Source of the DNA: Virgibacillus aidingensis
GTDB taxonomy: Bacteria > Bacillota > Bacilli > Bacillales > Amphibacillaceae
Reading direction: 5' to 3'
NCBI RefSeq assembly: GCF_010994035.1
Contig: NZ_WIXN01000002.1
Location: forward strand, 186,001-250,000
Length of the DNA: 64,000 nucleotides
Under the pieces are notes generated by a model that ran no database searches, was not told where the DNA came from, and worked only from the letters and a program-made list of their open reading frames with translations. Position numbers and translations under genes: made by a program. Positions 24,871-34,884 of this stretch are shown here, piece by piece. Numbering within the stretch: the stretch's first letter is position 1; every line of letters begins with the position of its first letter.

Positions 24871-25767
24871 TTAAGCTTTATTTAAATCCAGTCCTGAAGC
24901 TTTCTTGTCAATCATTCTTTTAATCAGCTCTGCAATGTGGGCGCCCGCTTCTGCCGGAGGGGTGCCTCCCTGATGAATGTTGGAAACTACCGTACGCCTT
25001 GCTTCCGGCATGTCCACTGTTGGCTTGTAAGCGATATATGCACTCATGGATTCAGCGGTTACCAGTCCCGGTCTCTCTCCAACGAGCAGACAAACGACAT
25101 CTGCATCGGTTACTTCGCCAATGACATCCATTGCAGGCACACGGCAATGTTTTACAAATAAATCATTTTCCGTATCAATTCCATGCACTTTTAAACCTTG
25201 TTTAATTGCAGGGAGTGTATCTTCCAGATTAGCTTCAATGGATGCCGAACTGAGCCCATCGCCAACCATGATTTGCACTTTTGGATTTCCGCAATGCTGT
25301 TTAATTTTTTCCTTTTCTTCGTCGGAAAATTGTCTTCCCAGGTCAGGGCGGGTGATATATTCATCTTTGTCCTTACAAACTGTTGCGGTTGGATACAGGT
25401 TATTTTTTTCTACAAAGTCTTCATCCACATAAGAAAATACTGCATCCTGTGCTGCTGCATGGTCCGCTTTGAATCTTAGTGAAGTCGAAGTCATATAGCG
25501 CGGGCCTGCATGCCAGACACCAATCCTTGCCGGCGTCTTCTCTTTCATTTCCATATAACCTTCTTTGTCATAAGGGTCAGGAACGAGCAGATCTTTTCTG
25601 ATTTCCACTTCGGATATATCCGGAATGGTTATTTTGGACTCGCCGCCGGCAGCTTGTCCCCGCTCATTGCCTTTTAATACATTTTTTTGTGTTTTGGATG
25701 AAGTGCCTTCAACCATTTCATGTAGAATATTTTCTATCAGCGATTTTAATTCTTTTTCATTTACCAT
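24871..25767 (-). CDS. eutC: Ethanolamine ammonia-lyase small subunit, copy 1
   Basis: The 298-residue subunit starts with an encapsulation-peptide-like helix ([19 protein letters not shown]), a linker, and then the EutC core [40 protein letters not shown] and [20 protein letters not shown], ending [20 protein letters not shown]. EutC binds adenosylcobalamin together with EutB and splits ethanolamine to acetaldehyde and ammonia. AAAGGAGGAGA precedes ATG 13 bases after eutB copy 1, so the two form one unit. Confidence 0.95.
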   Translation of the reverse strand: MVNEKELKSLIENILHEMVEGTSSKTQKNVLKGNERGQAAGGESKITIPDISEVEIRKDLLVPDPYDKEGYMEMKEKTPARIGVWHAGPRYMTSTSLRFKADHAAAQDAVFSYVDEDFVEKNNLYPTATVCKDKDEYITRPDLGRQFSDEEKEKIKQHCGNPKVQIMVGDGLSSASIEANLEDTLPAIKQGLKVHGIDTENDLFVKHCRVPAMDVIGEVTDADVVCLLVGERPGLVTAESMSAYIAYKPTVDMPEARRTVVSNIHQGGTPPAEAGAHIAELIKRMIDKKASGLDLNKA

Positions 25768-25780
25768 ATGGTCTCCTCCT

Positions 25781-27148
25781 TTACACTAAGAATAATGAAG
25801 CGTCCCCTGCTTTTTTCGTCAGCCGGCTTTTGTTATCCAGTACTTCCATTTTCTGAAGCCACTCATCAAATTCCTTAATCGGGCTTAAGCCGGTCAGCTC
25901 ACGCAGTGACTGTGCTTCGTGATAGCCGAGGCTTTGATAGTTTAACATGACATCATCGGCGTGCGGTGCGGTGATCAGGAAGTTAACACCTGCCTGTGTC
26001 AGCAGCACACCTAGGTTTTCCATGTCATCCTGATCTGCTTTCATGTGGTTGGTGTAGCACACATCCACTCCCATGGAAATGCCTGATAATTTACCCATGA
26101 AATGGTCCTCCAGGCCGGCGCGGATTACCTGTTTTGCATCGTATAAATATTCCGGCCCGATAAAGCCAACAACAGTATTAACGAGGAACGGATCATATTT
26201 TTTTGCAAAACCATAGCAGCGGGCTTCCAAGGTCAGCTGGTCCACACCATGGTGGGCGTTGGATGATAGTTCAGCCCCTTGACCTGTTTCAAAATACATC
26301 ACATTCGGTCCTGCAGCTGTTCCCTGGCGCAACGCCAGGTCCTTCGCCTCTGCAATCAAATCTCCGCTGATACCAAAAGCAGTGTTCCCTTTTTCCGATC
26401 CCGCAATAGATTGGAATATCAAATCAGCTGGTGCACCTTGTCTGATCGCTTCCATTTGTGTAGTCACATGTGCGAGCACACTGGTTTGGGTCGGGATTTT
26501 AAATTTATTTTTTATTTCTTCCAGCTTCTTAAACATTCGGACCACGCTTTCCACCGTATCATCCACCGGGTTCAGGCCAATTACTGCATCCCCGGCACCG
26601 TAAGCCAGCCCTTCTAAAATGGAAGCAACTATCCCGTCTTCGTTATCGGTAGGGTGATTCGGCTGCAGCCGTGTAGATAGTGTCCCTTCCAGACCAATGG
26701 TTGTATTGCAGTGGGCTGTTACTGTAATTTTCCTGGCCCCATAGATTAAATCAAGATTAGACATTAATTTCGCTACAGCTGCCACCATTTCTGATGTCAG
26801 TCCGCGGGAAATTCTCCTGATATCGTTACTGGAGGTATCTGAATCAAGGATCTTCTCCCTCAGCTCCTCCACAGTCCAATTTTTGATGGATTGATATATT
26901 TTTTCATTTACGTTATCCTGGATAATCCGTGTGACTTCATCTGTTTCATAGGGAATTGCCGGATTATTATACAGATCCTCCAAGGTAAGATTAGCCAAAA
27001 CTACTTTTGCTGCTACACGTTCTTCTGCGGATTCGGCAGCTATCCCGGCCATAATATCACCGGATTTCTCCTCGTTTGCTTTTGCCATTACTTCATTGAC
27101 TGAATTAAATTGATATGTCCTTCCAAATAATGTGGTGCTTAATATCAT
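25781..27148 (-). CDS. eutB: Ethanolamine ammonia-lyase large subunit, copy 1 (canonical active site)
   Basis: The 455-residue TIM-barrel subunit carries the active site. It aligns without gaps with the enterobacterial protein through residue 370 as I recall that sequence. Arg160 and Gln162 (STRLQPN), Asn193 (VIGLNPV), Glu287 (YFETGQG), Phe329 (VVGFIGPE) and Asp362 ([11 protein letters not shown]) are all present. AAAAAGGAGGATTTAC precedes ATG. A 244-base gap (27149-27392) separates it from eutC copy 2; no clear promoter, ANTAR hairpin or gene was found there. Confidence 0.95.
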   Translation of the reverse strand: MILSTTLFGRTYQFNSVNEVMAKANEEKSGDIMAGIAAESAEERVAAKVVLANLTLEDLYNNPAIPYETDEVTRIIQDNVNEKIYQSIKNWTVEELREKILDSDTSSNDIRRISRGLTSEMVAAVAKLMSNLDLIYGARKITVTAHCNTTIGLEGTLSTRLQPNHPTDNEDGIVASILEGLAYGAGDAVIGLNPVDDTVESVVRMFKKLEEIKNKFKIPTQTSVLAHVTTQMEAIRQGAPADLIFQSIAGSEKGNTAFGISGDLIAEAKDLALRQGTAAGPNVMYFETGQGAELSSNAHHGVDQLTLEARCYGFAKKYDPFLVNTVVGFIGPEYLYDAKQVIRAGLEDHFMGKLSGISMGVDVCYTNHMKADQDDMENLGVLLTQAGVNFLITAPHADDVMLNYQSLGYHEAQSLRELTGLSPIKEFDEWLQKMEVLDNKSRLTKKAGDASLFLV

Positions 27149-27392
27149 GTAAATCCTCCTTTTTAGAAAACTTGCTGTACCTGGCCTTTAGGCGGCAGCC
27201 TTAGTACCTCAAAGGTTAAGATCCAAGGACTTGCATTAAGAAAGTTTTATACTTAGTTGGAACCGGGCGCATTTTCGATATACATGTCTTCTCTGCTGTT
27301 TTTTTAATGGTTATTTTTGCCAGGCAAGTACTTGAGAAATGGAGAACTGTATATTGCCTTAATCCTATCCATCTGCAAAATGCATAGGAGTT

Positions 27393-28256
27393 TTATTCAA
27401 GGCGTTGTGCAAATTTTACGCCACTGCTCTTAAATTTCAGCATTTCAGAAATAGTATCCGCTAAATGTGCACCTGCTTCTGCGGGAGGCACACCGCCTTC
27501 ATGGATATTGGAAAAAACCGTTCGGTCTGCTTCCACCGATTTTTCATTCGGACGATAAATAATGTAGGCACTAATACTTTTGGAAGTAGCCAGTCCCGGC
27601 CTTTCTCCAATTAAAGAAATCACCACGTCGCAATCAACCAGCTTAGCTACTTCATCCTGTATCCATACTCTGCTTCTCTTAATGAAAACCGGCGTGCCAA
27701 TGGTAATGTTTTTCAGTTTAAGTCCTTGTATGAGTGCTGACATTAAATCAGGCACTGTTTCGGGGGTCCCTGTAGAACTTAAACCATCCGAAACGATAAT
27801 TTGAACCTGTTTCCCTTTTTCGGCATTTTGCTTTAACCATTCAACAGATGCTTCATCCAGTTTTCTTCCTGCATCAAGGTTCATCAAATATTCTTCCTGA
27901 TCCTTGGCAGTAGAGTTCAGCACCGGCAGGTTCAACTCTTTTAAAACGGATTCATCTACATCTTTAAAAACAGCATCCTGTGCAGCTGCATGGTCTATGA
28001 GAAAATCAAGGTAATTTGCTGTCTTCATTCTGGTACCTGTCCGTCCGATCCCTATTCTCGCGGGGGTTATTTCCTGGGCACTTCGAATGGTTTCCACGTT
28101 AATTGGATTATCTACGGACACTTTTTTCTCTTTAATGTACTCCACGTGTTTTTCTATATTGCTCTTTTCCTTTTCGGGATTGCCGGTTTTATTTTCCTGT
28201 CCCAGCCTTCCCTCCAGTTCCTTCAATACTTCTTTTACAATATTTTCGACATCCAT
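27393..28256 (-). CDS. eutC: Ethanolamine ammonia-lyase small subunit paralogue, copy 2
   Basis: The 287-residue protein has an N-terminal encapsulation-like helix (MDVENIVKEVLKELEGRL), a charged linker of about 40 residues, and an EutC core with ARIGIGRTGTRMKTANYLDF, VQIIVSDGLSSTGTPETVPD and VVISLIGERPGLATSKSISA. It is clearly EutC but far from copy 1. GAGAGGAGG sits just before ATG 28256, so I prefer it to the in-frame ATG at 28280. It follows eutB copy 2 by 16 bases and should pair with it. Confidence 0.93.
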   Translation of the reverse strand: MDVENIVKEVLKELEGRLGQENKTGNPEKEKSNIEKHVEYIKEKKVSVDNPINVETIRSAQEITPARIGIGRTGTRMKTANYLDFLIDHAAAQDAVFKDVDESVLKELNLPVLNSTAKDQEEYLMNLDAGRKLDEASVEWLKQNAEKGKQVQIIVSDGLSSTGTPETVPDLMSALIQGLKLKNITIGTPVFIKRSRVWIQDEVAKLVDCDVVISLIGERPGLATSKSISAYIIYRPNEKSVEADRTVFSNIHEGGVPPAEAGAHLADTISEMLKFKSSGVKFAQRLE

Positions 28257-28272
28257 ACTTTTCCTCCTCTCA

Positions 28273-29634
28273 TTAATCAAATACAGAAAGATCTCCTGCT
28301 CTGCTTGTTAATTTTCCGTTTTCCATAAGACCCATTTTTTCCATCCATTTTTCGAACTCGGCCAATGGCCTGTATCCAAACATTTCTCTGAGTGTGGCAT
28401 CATCATGATAGCTTGTATCCTGATAGCTCAGCATGACGTCATCTCCGCCTGGCACACCCATATAGAAATTGGCTCCTCCCAGTGCAGTAAGCATACCGCC
28501 TATTTCCTGATCATTTTGGTCAGCAATTGTATGGTTAGTGTAAGTTGGGGCAATTCCCATCGGAAGACCATGCAGTTTTCCCATAAAGAGGTCCTCAAGA
28601 TCTGCCCGGATTACCTGTCTGCCATCGAATAATATTTCCGGTCCGATAAAACCTGATACATTATTTACCATGAATGGATTCCAGTGTCTTGCATACCCAT
28701 GGGTTCTCGCTTCCAAAGTCTGCATATCTACCCCTTCATGCGCACTTAGAGAAACTTCTGACCCTTGTCCCGTTTCAAAATAATAAAAGTTTGGACCTGC
28801 GGAGTAGGATTTCTCTTTCATTAATGCATATCCCTCATCCAGAATTTCCTCGGAAACACCAAAATCTTCATTTGCTTTTTGGGTACCTGCCAGACTTTGA
28901 AACATTAATCCAACAGGGGCACCTTTTCTGAGTGCATCCATTTGTGTCGTTACATGGGATAACACACAGTTTTGGGTGGGTATTTCCCATTTATCCATAA
29001 GGTCGTAAGTGATATGGAGAATTTTAGAAACCGAGTCTACACTTTCATTGTTTGGATTAATGCCTATAACAGCATCTCCGGAACCGTAGGATAATCCTTC
29101 CTTTACGGAAGCAATGATTCCATTGGGATTGTCTATTGGGTGGTTGGCCTGAGCACGAAATGCCAGCCTTCCCGGTTCACCAATCGTGGTATTGCAATGT
29201 GCCTGGTATCTCATTTTCTGTGAAGCTGATACCAGATCCATGCTTGACATTAGTTTGGAAACACCTGATATCATTTCACTTGTCAGCCCTCTGCTGATTC
29301 TCTTTAGATCCTCGGAAGTCGTCCGATGAGATAGTATATAATTTCTGAGTTCTCCAACCGTCCAGCCGGAGATTTCTTTATATATAAACTGACTGATGTC
29401 ATCATAAATAATGCGTGTTACCTCATCATGCTCATACGGGATCACCGGATTCTCATAAATATCTTTCAATTGGAGTTCACTTAATGTTAGTTTAGCGGCC
29501 ATCCTTTCAAGGGAAGACGCAGCCCGGATCCCGGCCATCTTGTCTCCGGATTTTTCTTCGCTCGCTTTCGCCAGCACTTCTTTAACTGAATTAAACTGAT
29601 ACGTTTCTCCTGATAATGCAGTGCTTAATTTCAT
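28273..29634 (-). CDS. eutB: EutB paralogue, copy 2, with Asp362 replaced by Ala
   Basis: The 453-residue protein aligns gap-free with copy 1 over residues 1-370. Arg160, Gln162, Asn193, Glu287 and Phe329 are kept, but the segment that carries Asp362 in EutB reads PMGIAPTYTNH, so residue 362 is Ala. Nearby positions also differ (EILFDGRQ for [16 protein letters not shown] for [14 protein letters not shown] for NTVVGF). In the Salmonella enzyme Asp362 contacts the substrate amino group. The paralogue may use another amino alcohol, be impaired, or have a regulatory role. GGGAGGAGG precedes ATG. It follows eutA. Confidence 0.93.
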   Translation of the reverse strand: MKLSTALSGETYQFNSVKEVLAKASEEKSGDKMAGIRAASSLERMAAKLTLSELQLKDIYENPVIPYEHDEVTRIIYDDISQFIYKEISGWTVGELRNYILSHRTTSEDLKRISRGLTSEMISGVSKLMSSMDLVSASQKMRYQAHCNTTIGEPGRLAFRAQANHPIDNPNGIIASVKEGLSYGSGDAVIGINPNNESVDSVSKILHITYDLMDKWEIPTQNCVLSHVTTQMDALRKGAPVGLMFQSLAGTQKANEDFGVSEEILDEGYALMKEKSYSAGPNFYYFETGQGSEVSLSAHEGVDMQTLEARTHGYARHWNPFMVNNVSGFIGPEILFDGRQVIRADLEDLFMGKLHGLPMGIAPTYTNHTIADQNDQEIGGMLTALGGANFYMGVPGGDDVMLSYQDTSYHDDATLREMFGYRPLAEFEKWMEKMGLMENGKLTSRAGDLSVFD

Positions 29635-29657
29635 TCATATCCTCCTCCCGGAATATA

Positions 29658-31088
29658 TTAATTAAATACCAATGTTTTGATTACTACTGGAAGCACGCTT
29701 CCACTTGCAACAGGCTGTCCGATATCGATATAATCGCCATCTTTGACAAATACACTGTCAATACAAATCAGTTCTTGATCTCTGCCCATTTTTGCCATGA
29801 GTGTCTGTCCCAGCACCTTCGCTATATCGTTTTCGGTAATGATTATTAACGGCAGCCCCAAATCTGTATATTCTTTCACTCCGGTTATAATTTCTTCAGC
29901 AATGTCCACAATTTCGGAAAAGCTTGCATGCTGATTGCCGGTAAATGAAATGGCTACTTTTTGCCTGTTTTTCTTAATTTCAAACCATTTCAGTTTCTCT
30001 TTAATAATTTCAGCAAAGTTGCCGGTTTCTTTAATTTCCTCATCCAGGAGCTTGATTACCGGAATGTTTTTTACAGGAAATTGATTTTCGGAATACGTAA
30101 TGGTGCTTCCGCTTATTTCTGTTGTGTGGGAACCGGCTCCTACTACGGTTGCCCGGATCAGTTCGGTTGGCTCCACGAGACTGAATTGATGGGAAATAGA
30201 TGAATTTGCTATTGCCGTGCCGAGCATTAAACCGATATCTCCATATTTAAAAACATCTTCCTGATCTGCAGGCTTATATATCGCCTCGGCAACACCTCCT
30301 GTAAAAGAAATATGTGTGATATCGTCTGTATCTGTAATCGTTTTATGAGTAGCTATCATTTCCAGCTGACTCGTTGGTGTCCGCGCCCCGACACTTTCCT
30401 CCAGCAATGCCGCCATTTTGTCCACCACAGGCTGCAGGTGTTCTTTCGTAGCTGTCTGCCCAATTTGTATGGACCAGCCATTTTCTTTTATCAGTCTCTG
30501 TATTTTCTCGGAAATATACTCAATTTTCTTCGTTTCTTTATTCACTTTAATGAGACGGCCGCCAATATCCAGGCACCCTGTATCCACTACCCGTCCCCTG
30601 TTCATGACTGCCAGATTGCTCGTGCCTCCGCCGATATCCAAATTGACAATCTTCGCGGAGTGATCCTTCGAGAATGTGTGCATCCCTGCACCTTTGGCAG
30701 CAATAATACTCTCCAGATCCGGTCCTGCTGTCGCTACAACAAAATCTCCGGCAAAACCGCTTAATCCCTGCAGCACTTCCTCTGCGTTTTCTTTTCTGGC
30801 TGTTTCTCCGGTTATAATAACGGCACCTGTTTGAATCCTCGCTTTTTCAATGCCTGCTTTCTTATATTCTGCTTCTACAAATGTCTGGATTCGGTTCTGG
30901 TCCACCCTGGTCCCCTCTAAAAGCGGGGTGTTGATAATATCGCTTTTATAAATAACTTCTTTATCCGTGATAATGATGCGGGGTACATTAAAAGCAGAGG
31001 CTACATTTTCAATAGTCAAATCCGAAAACACTAACTGAGTGGTGGATGTCCCGATATCTATGCCAACACTTAACATTTTTTCCGCCAA
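29658..31088 (-). CDS. eutA: Ethanolamine ammonia-lyase reactivase
   Basis: The 476-residue actin-like ATPase exchanges damaged cobalamin in EutBC. Phosphate loops [18 protein letters not shown] (N-terminus) and [17 protein letters not shown] (near 150) are clear, and [19 protein letters not shown] is typical. GGAGGTG lies 6-7 bases before TTG 31088; an in-frame GTG at 31097 overlaps that site and ATG 31076 is too far. An antiterminator-type leader lies between it and eutW. Confidence 0.93.
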   Translation of the reverse strand: MAEKMLSVGIDIGTSTTQLVFSDLTIENVASAFNVPRIIITDKEVIYKSDIINTPLLEGTRVDQNRIQTFVEAEYKKAGIEKARIQTGAVIITGETARKENAEEVLQGLSGFAGDFVVATAGPDLESIIAAKGAGMHTFSKDHSAKIVNLDIGGGTSNLAVMNRGRVVDTGCLDIGGRLIKVNKETKKIEYISEKIQRLIKENGWSIQIGQTATKEHLQPVVDKMAALLEESVGARTPTSQLEMIATHKTITDTDDITHISFTGGVAEAIYKPADQEDVFKYGDIGLMLGTAIANSSISHQFSLVEPTELIRATVVGAGSHTTEISGSTITYSENQFPVKNIPVIKLLDEEIKETGNFAEIIKEKLKWFEIKKNRQKVAISFTGNQHASFSEIVDIAEEIITGVKEYTDLGLPLIIITENDIAKVLGQTLMAKMGRDQELICIDSVFVKDGDYIDIGQPVASGSVLPVVIKTLVFN

Positions 31089-31122
31089 ACTTATCACCTC
31101 CAGTCAAATGTCCTGTCTATAG

Positions 31123-31224
31123 AAAGCAAAAAAGCTTAAAGTACAAAAATGCACACAAATACCTGCAGCATTTTATACCTTAAGCTTCATTGCTTTCGGA
31201 TCAGCTTATACCCCATTGTAAAAG
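31123..31224 (-). promoter_or_regulatory. ANTAR (EutV) hairpin pair and terminator upstream of eutA
   Basis: P1 (31224-31205) has stem CTTTTAC/GTATAAG with one mismatch and hexaloop AATGGG. P2 (31196-31181) has stem AAGC/GCTT and hexaloop AATGAA. Both loops carry A1 and G4, the signature of ANTAR targets. The 3' side of P2 overlaps a terminator stem whose other side, CTTTAAGC, is followed by TTTTTT (31141-31123). EutV binding to P1-P2 should block the terminator and let RNA polymerase enter eutA. Confidence 0.8.
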
Positions 31225-31230
31225 CCTTAT

Positions 31231-32598
31231 CTAGTTGAATCGGAATGTAATTTCCATTCCTTTTTTTCTTTTATCAAATTGTATTGTTCCTTTTAATTTA
31301 TCTTTCACATAATTTTTTACAATAAATAATCCGAGGCTGCTGTTTCCTTTAATGTGATCGATGTCAAAACCGACGCCATTATCGGTAACAGATATCACAA
31401 CTTCCTCTTCTACTTTTTTCAAAAAAACAATAATCCTGCCTTCCGCTCCATTTGGAAATGCATGGTTATAGCAATTTTGAACAAGCTCATTAACTATCAG
31501 GGAAACTGAAGTTGCCACATCACTTGGCACAATGATCGATTCTTCCAAATCAAGGGCCAATTCAATATTTTCCAGAAGGGAATAGCTTCTTTGCAGGTTA
31601 TTCACAATAAATTCCAATACTTCACCTAATTCCACCTTATCTCCAAGCTGTCTTGCCAGAATATCATGGGTCGCCGCTATGGAAATAACCCGGTTCATAT
31701 TGTCTGTCAGTATATGCTTGACTTCTTCATTGCTGCTCCTTCTTCTTTCCATTCTTAAAAGGGACCCCATCGTCTGCAGATTATTTTTTATCCGGTGATG
31801 GGTTTCCCGGATGGCCTCCGTTTTGGAAAAAATCTCTGCCTCTTTATCCTTCAGCTGGGTAATATCCCTTAGAATAATAGCAAATTTCAGCTGATCATCT
31901 TCCAGAAGAATCCGTTTCATTAAATAATATTTCCCGTCCAGACAGATTTCCCATTGTAATTGTTTATGGTCATTTAAAATCAGATCACTAAAATTCACCT
32001 GATCCCCAAACAAATGGTTGTAATGCACGCCTTCTTCTGACAAGTTATTCGAAAAGCTGTCTGCCTTATCATTTTGAAATATCAGCTTGCCTGAAGCATC
32101 GAAAAAATAGATGGCATCGTCTATATAATTATTTAGCTTTGCTGTCATCGTCATATAATCATTTTTATCTTCTGCCGTTTCCTGCACTTCATGAAAAGCT
32201 GTTTCGAGAATATAAGTGCCAAGCACCTTTTCTCCATAATTAATGGCGTGAATATTTTGCCTGATGAATACGTTTTCCTGAGTGAATGCCTTATATCCTT
32301 TTAATGTGCCGCCTGTGCGGGAAACTTTCCAGACACCGGGCTCATTCATTTTTAACGCAGGCTGACCAACTGGGGATTTCTCGTATAATGACTGCTTTGT
32401 GACAGGATATACGTGATATACTACAATGGACGCTGTGCTGTTCTTCAGCGGAACATCAATAAATACATCACAGTCAAAAACTTCAGCCAGTTCATCCACG
32501 GCCTCGGCCTTTTTCAGGATAAAATCTATTTCCTGCTCCGTCATATTGGTGTATTTCCTGCATAAATCCACTATCTTCGTTTTTTTAATCGTAGACAA
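31231..32598 (-). CDS. eutW: EutW sensor histidine kinase
   Basis: The 455-residue kinase is soluble. An N-terminal sensing region (about 1-150) is followed by a PAS-like segment (IDDAIYFFDASGKLIFQN) and a HisKA_2 box with phospho-acceptor His in ETHHRIKNNLQTMGSLLRME. The HATPase part has VNELVQNCYNHAF, VTDNGVGFDID and SSLGLFIVKNY. In enterococci EutW senses ethanolamine and phosphorylates EutV. TTG 32598 has GAGGA 9 bases upstream and overlaps the eutV end by 14 bases; the frame stays open upstream but inside eutV. Confidence 0.92.
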   Translation of the reverse strand: MSTIKKTKIVDLCRKYTNMTEQEIDFILKKAEAVDELAEVFDCDVFIDVPLKNSTASIVVYHVYPVTKQSLYEKSPVGQPALKMNEPGVWKVSRTGGTLKGYKAFTQENVFIRQNIHAINYGEKVLGTYILETAFHEVQETAEDKNDYMTMTAKLNNYIDDAIYFFDASGKLIFQNDKADSFSNNLSEEGVHYNHLFGDQVNFSDLILNDHKQLQWEICLDGKYYLMKRILLEDDQLKFAIILRDITQLKDKEAEIFSKTEAIRETHHRIKNNLQTMGSLLRMERRRSSNEEVKHILTDNMNRVISIAATHDILARQLGDKVELGEVLEFIVNNLQRSYSLLENIELALDLEESIIVPSDVATSVSLIVNELVQNCYNHAFPNGAEGRIIVFLKKVEEEVVISVTDNGVGFDIDHIKGNSSLGLFIVKNYVKDKLKGTIQFDKRKKGMEITFRFN

Positions 32599-33157
32599 TG
32601 GTAATCGTCCTCGCAATCTCGCTGATCGACGTACGGCCATCCATGCTCATTTTGCGCAATAGAGTGTACGCCTCCTGCTCATCCAGGTTCCTTTCTTTCA
32701 TTAACAGACCTTTGGCAATATCAATGATCTTTCTATCTTCCAATTTCTTGGAGACCTTTTCCACTTGCTTTTCCAGGCTTTGTATTTTCTCCGCTCTGGA
32801 AATGCACATCTCTACAGTAGGTATGAAAGACTTTTCATCCAAGGGTTTTACTAAGTATCCTAATGCTCCTACTTCTTTTGCCTTTTTAATAAATTCTTCA
32901 TCATAAAAGGCTGTTAATAATAGAACCCCGCCTGCAATGCGGTCATGCATAATTTTCTTGCTTGCTTTCAATCCATCAAGCACCGGCATTTTAATATCCA
33001 TAATAACCAGATCCGGACCTTGCTCCTTGCAAACATCTATTGCTTCAAAACCATCCGAAGCCTGTCCTACTACTTTGTAGCCAGCTTCTTCCAACAGTTC
33101 TTGTAAATCCATTTTTGTAATAGGTTCGTCATCGACTATCACAATTCTTTTTTCCAT
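32585..33157 (-). CDS. eutV: EutV response regulator with ANTAR RNA-binding domain
   Basis: The 190-residue protein has a receiver domain (IVIVDDEPITKMDLQELL, phospho-acceptor Asp54 in LVIMDIKMP, Lys in YLVKPLDEKSF), a coiled-coil linker (about 120-135) and a C-terminal ANTAR domain (DIAKGLLMKERNLDEQEAYT, RKMSMDGRTSISEIARTI). Phosphorylated EutV dimers bind paired hairpins and act as antiterminators. Matching hairpin pairs precede eutV itself, eutG and eutA, implying positive autoregulation. Confidence 0.95.
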   Translation of the reverse strand: MEKRIVIVDDEPITKMDLQELLEEAGYKVVGQASDGFEAIDVCKEQGPDLVIMDIKMPVLDGLKASKKIMHDRIAGGVLLLTAFYDEEFIKKAKEVGALGYLVKPLDEKSFIPTVEMCISRAEKIQSLEKQVEKVSKKLEDRKIIDIAKGLLMKERNLDEQEAYTLLRKMSMDGRTSISEIARTITIVYD

Positions 33158-33371
33158 GACTACGCTCCTTAGAAATTATATGCTTCCCGCTAATTCCCCT
33201 GAAGTAACCTAATTATGCTTTATTCCCTTTTTAAACATTGCTTCACCTATTATCAACCTTGATTTCATTTTTATACCCTGATTTTTACCAAACAGAAAAG
33301 ATAACCAAACAGGTGCTTTATCCCTTTTTACGGCATCCATCCCTTCGCATCATTTTCATTATTTTAAGTGT

Positions 33372-33485
33372 AAAAAGCACAAAGGGACCCTGAAAAAGAA
33401 AGACAGTTTCTTTTCCAAAGCCCCTTTGCTTTGCCATTATCGTTTGATTTTTAAATAGCATCATTACGAAAGCACGCCTTTGTGC
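33372..33485 (-). promoter_or_regulatory. ANTAR (EutV) hairpin pair and terminator in the eutV leader
   Basis: P1 (33485-33472) is GCAC-AAAGGC-GTGC. P2 (33433-33416) is CAAAGC-AAAGGG-GCTTTG. Both hexaloops have A1 and G4. P2 overlaps the 5' side of a terminator (GCAAAGGG pairing with CCCTTTGTGC, then TTTTTAC) ending at 33372. The linker between P1 and P2 is unusually long, 38 bases. About 200 further bases up to the eutV start at 33157 show no other element. Confidence 0.85.
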
Positions 33486-33495
33486 CCATACATGT

Positions 33496-33524
33496 ATTAT
33501 AATACCGCAAACGTTTTCTTGCAA
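33496..33524 (-). promoter_or_regulatory. eutV promoter with a weak cre-like spacer
   Basis: TTGCAA (33524-33519), 17 bases, TATAAT (33501-33496). Transcription would begin near 33489, just before P1. The spacer contains GAAAACGTTTGC, which matches about 11 of 14 positions of a cre site and could allow CcpA repression. Confidence 0.8.
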
Positions 33525-33661
33525 GTGAAATAATATACAAAGATTTATTTATTTATGCATCCCGGACAGATATACAGTCCGGACATCATGAAACTGGCAA
33601 AGTGGCTTTTGGAAACAAAGCACACGGAAGCTTTTTCATATCAATCATGGAAGACGGAAGG

Positions 33662-34798
33662 TCACTTCAACTGTGTTAAAATAGCTATAATATCTTCCTT
33701 ATTCGGTTCTAAAGGATTTGTATCGGTACAGCTGTCATCCAGGGCTGCTTTTGCGATATCTTCTTTTATCCCGTCTGTGTATTCTATATCATAGGTTTTG
33801 AAATCTGCAGGCATATCCAATGCCGTCCGCAATTTTTCAATTTCCTTGATCAGACTTCTTGTTCCACTGGCACTGTTTGTAGCAGGAAGTCCCAGCATGC
33901 CGGCAAGATATGCATATTTATCGGCGGCAGGCTTTAAATCCGCATTGCTGTAACCTTTTACACCCGCATTATAAGCAATGACTTTCGGCAATAAAATCGC
34001 ATTTAACCGGCCATGGGGTATGTGAAATTTTGCCCCGCATGCATGGGCAATGCTATGATTGATCCCCAGGCCTGCGATATTAAAAGCGATGCCTGCCATC
34101 GTGGAGGCATGATGCATTTTTTCCCTGGCAGCGATGTTTTCCCCATCATGATAAGCATCCTTTAGATATTGAAAAATCAGGCGGATGGCCTTTTCTGCCA
34201 TTGCATCAGAAAAATCATTTGCATCAGCAGCCACATATGCCTCAATGGCATGGGTCAGTGCATCCATTCCTGTATCGGCTGTTATTGAAGGCGGCACAGT
34301 TTTTACCAGGTCTGTATCAAGAATTGCTTCTTCAGGTATTAATGCATCGGCAACGAGCGGATACTTAATTCCTTTGCTTGTATCCGTAATAATGGAAAAA
34401 GAAGTGACTTCTGAGCCTGTACCGCTCGTTGTTGGAATGGCGGTAAGCGGCAGTGATTCAAAGTCATAAATTTTCATGGCAAATTCCTTCATCGCTTTGG
34501 CTGCATCAATCGCCGAGCCCCCGCCGACAGCTATGATGAGATCGGGTTTAAATGCTTCTATTTCCTTTACGCCGGCAACTACATTTTCAACCGGCGGATC
34601 CGGAACAATATCACTGAATAATTCCCATTCGTTTTGCCCCTTCACCAGCCGCCCTTCAATATGATCAATCATTCTGGATTCCATTATAAACGGATCGGCA
34701 ACAATAAATATTCGCTTTTTTTCATAGCTTTTCAAGTGATCAAGGGCTTTTTCTCCGGAGTAAATCATCGTACTGAGTGATATCTTTTCCAAATTCAT
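33662..34798 (-). CDS. eutG: Iron-containing alcohol dehydrogenase, EutG type
   Basis: The 378-residue group III dehydrogenase has the NAD loop PDLIIAVGGGSAIDAAKAM, PTTSGTGSEVTSFSII, and metal His residues in THAIEAYVAA, GINHSIAHACGAKFHIPHG. It probably reduces acetaldehyde to ethanol and returns NAD for EutE. AAAAAAGGAGGAAG precedes ATG 34798, so the upstream in-frame ATG at 34840 is rejected. It lies behind its own promoter and an antiterminator leader and is followed by a separate eutV promoter. Confidence 0.88.
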   Translation of the reverse strand: MNLEKISLSTMIYSGEKALDHLKSYEKKRIFIVADPFIMESRMIDHIEGRLVKGQNEWELFSDIVPDPPVENVVAGVKEIEAFKPDLIIAVGGGSAIDAAKAMKEFAMKIYDFESLPLTAIPTTSGTGSEVTSFSIITDTSKGIKYPLVADALIPEEAILDTDLVKTVPPSITADTGMDALTHAIEAYVAADANDFSDAMAEKAIRLIFQYLKDAYHDGENIAAREKMHHASTMAGIAFNIAGLGINHSIAHACGAKFHIPHGRLNAILLPKVIAYNAGVKGYSNADLKPAADKYAYLAGMLGLPATNSASGTRSLIKEIEKLRTALDMPADFKTYDIEYTDGIKEDIAKAALDDSCTDTNPLEPNKEDIIAILTQLK

Positions 34799-34884
34799 CT
34801 TCCTCCTTTTTTGATGGATAGTTGACCCGCCTGCCTGCAATGAGTGCCTGCTTCAGGGTAAATGGAGAACCAGGTATCATGAAC

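Noticed and set aside
27149-27392. ANTAR hairpin pair or promoter in front of eutB copy 1
   Set aside because: I searched for A1/G4 hexaloops with stems and for -35/-10 boxes and found none that fit; the gap may simply be transcribed through.
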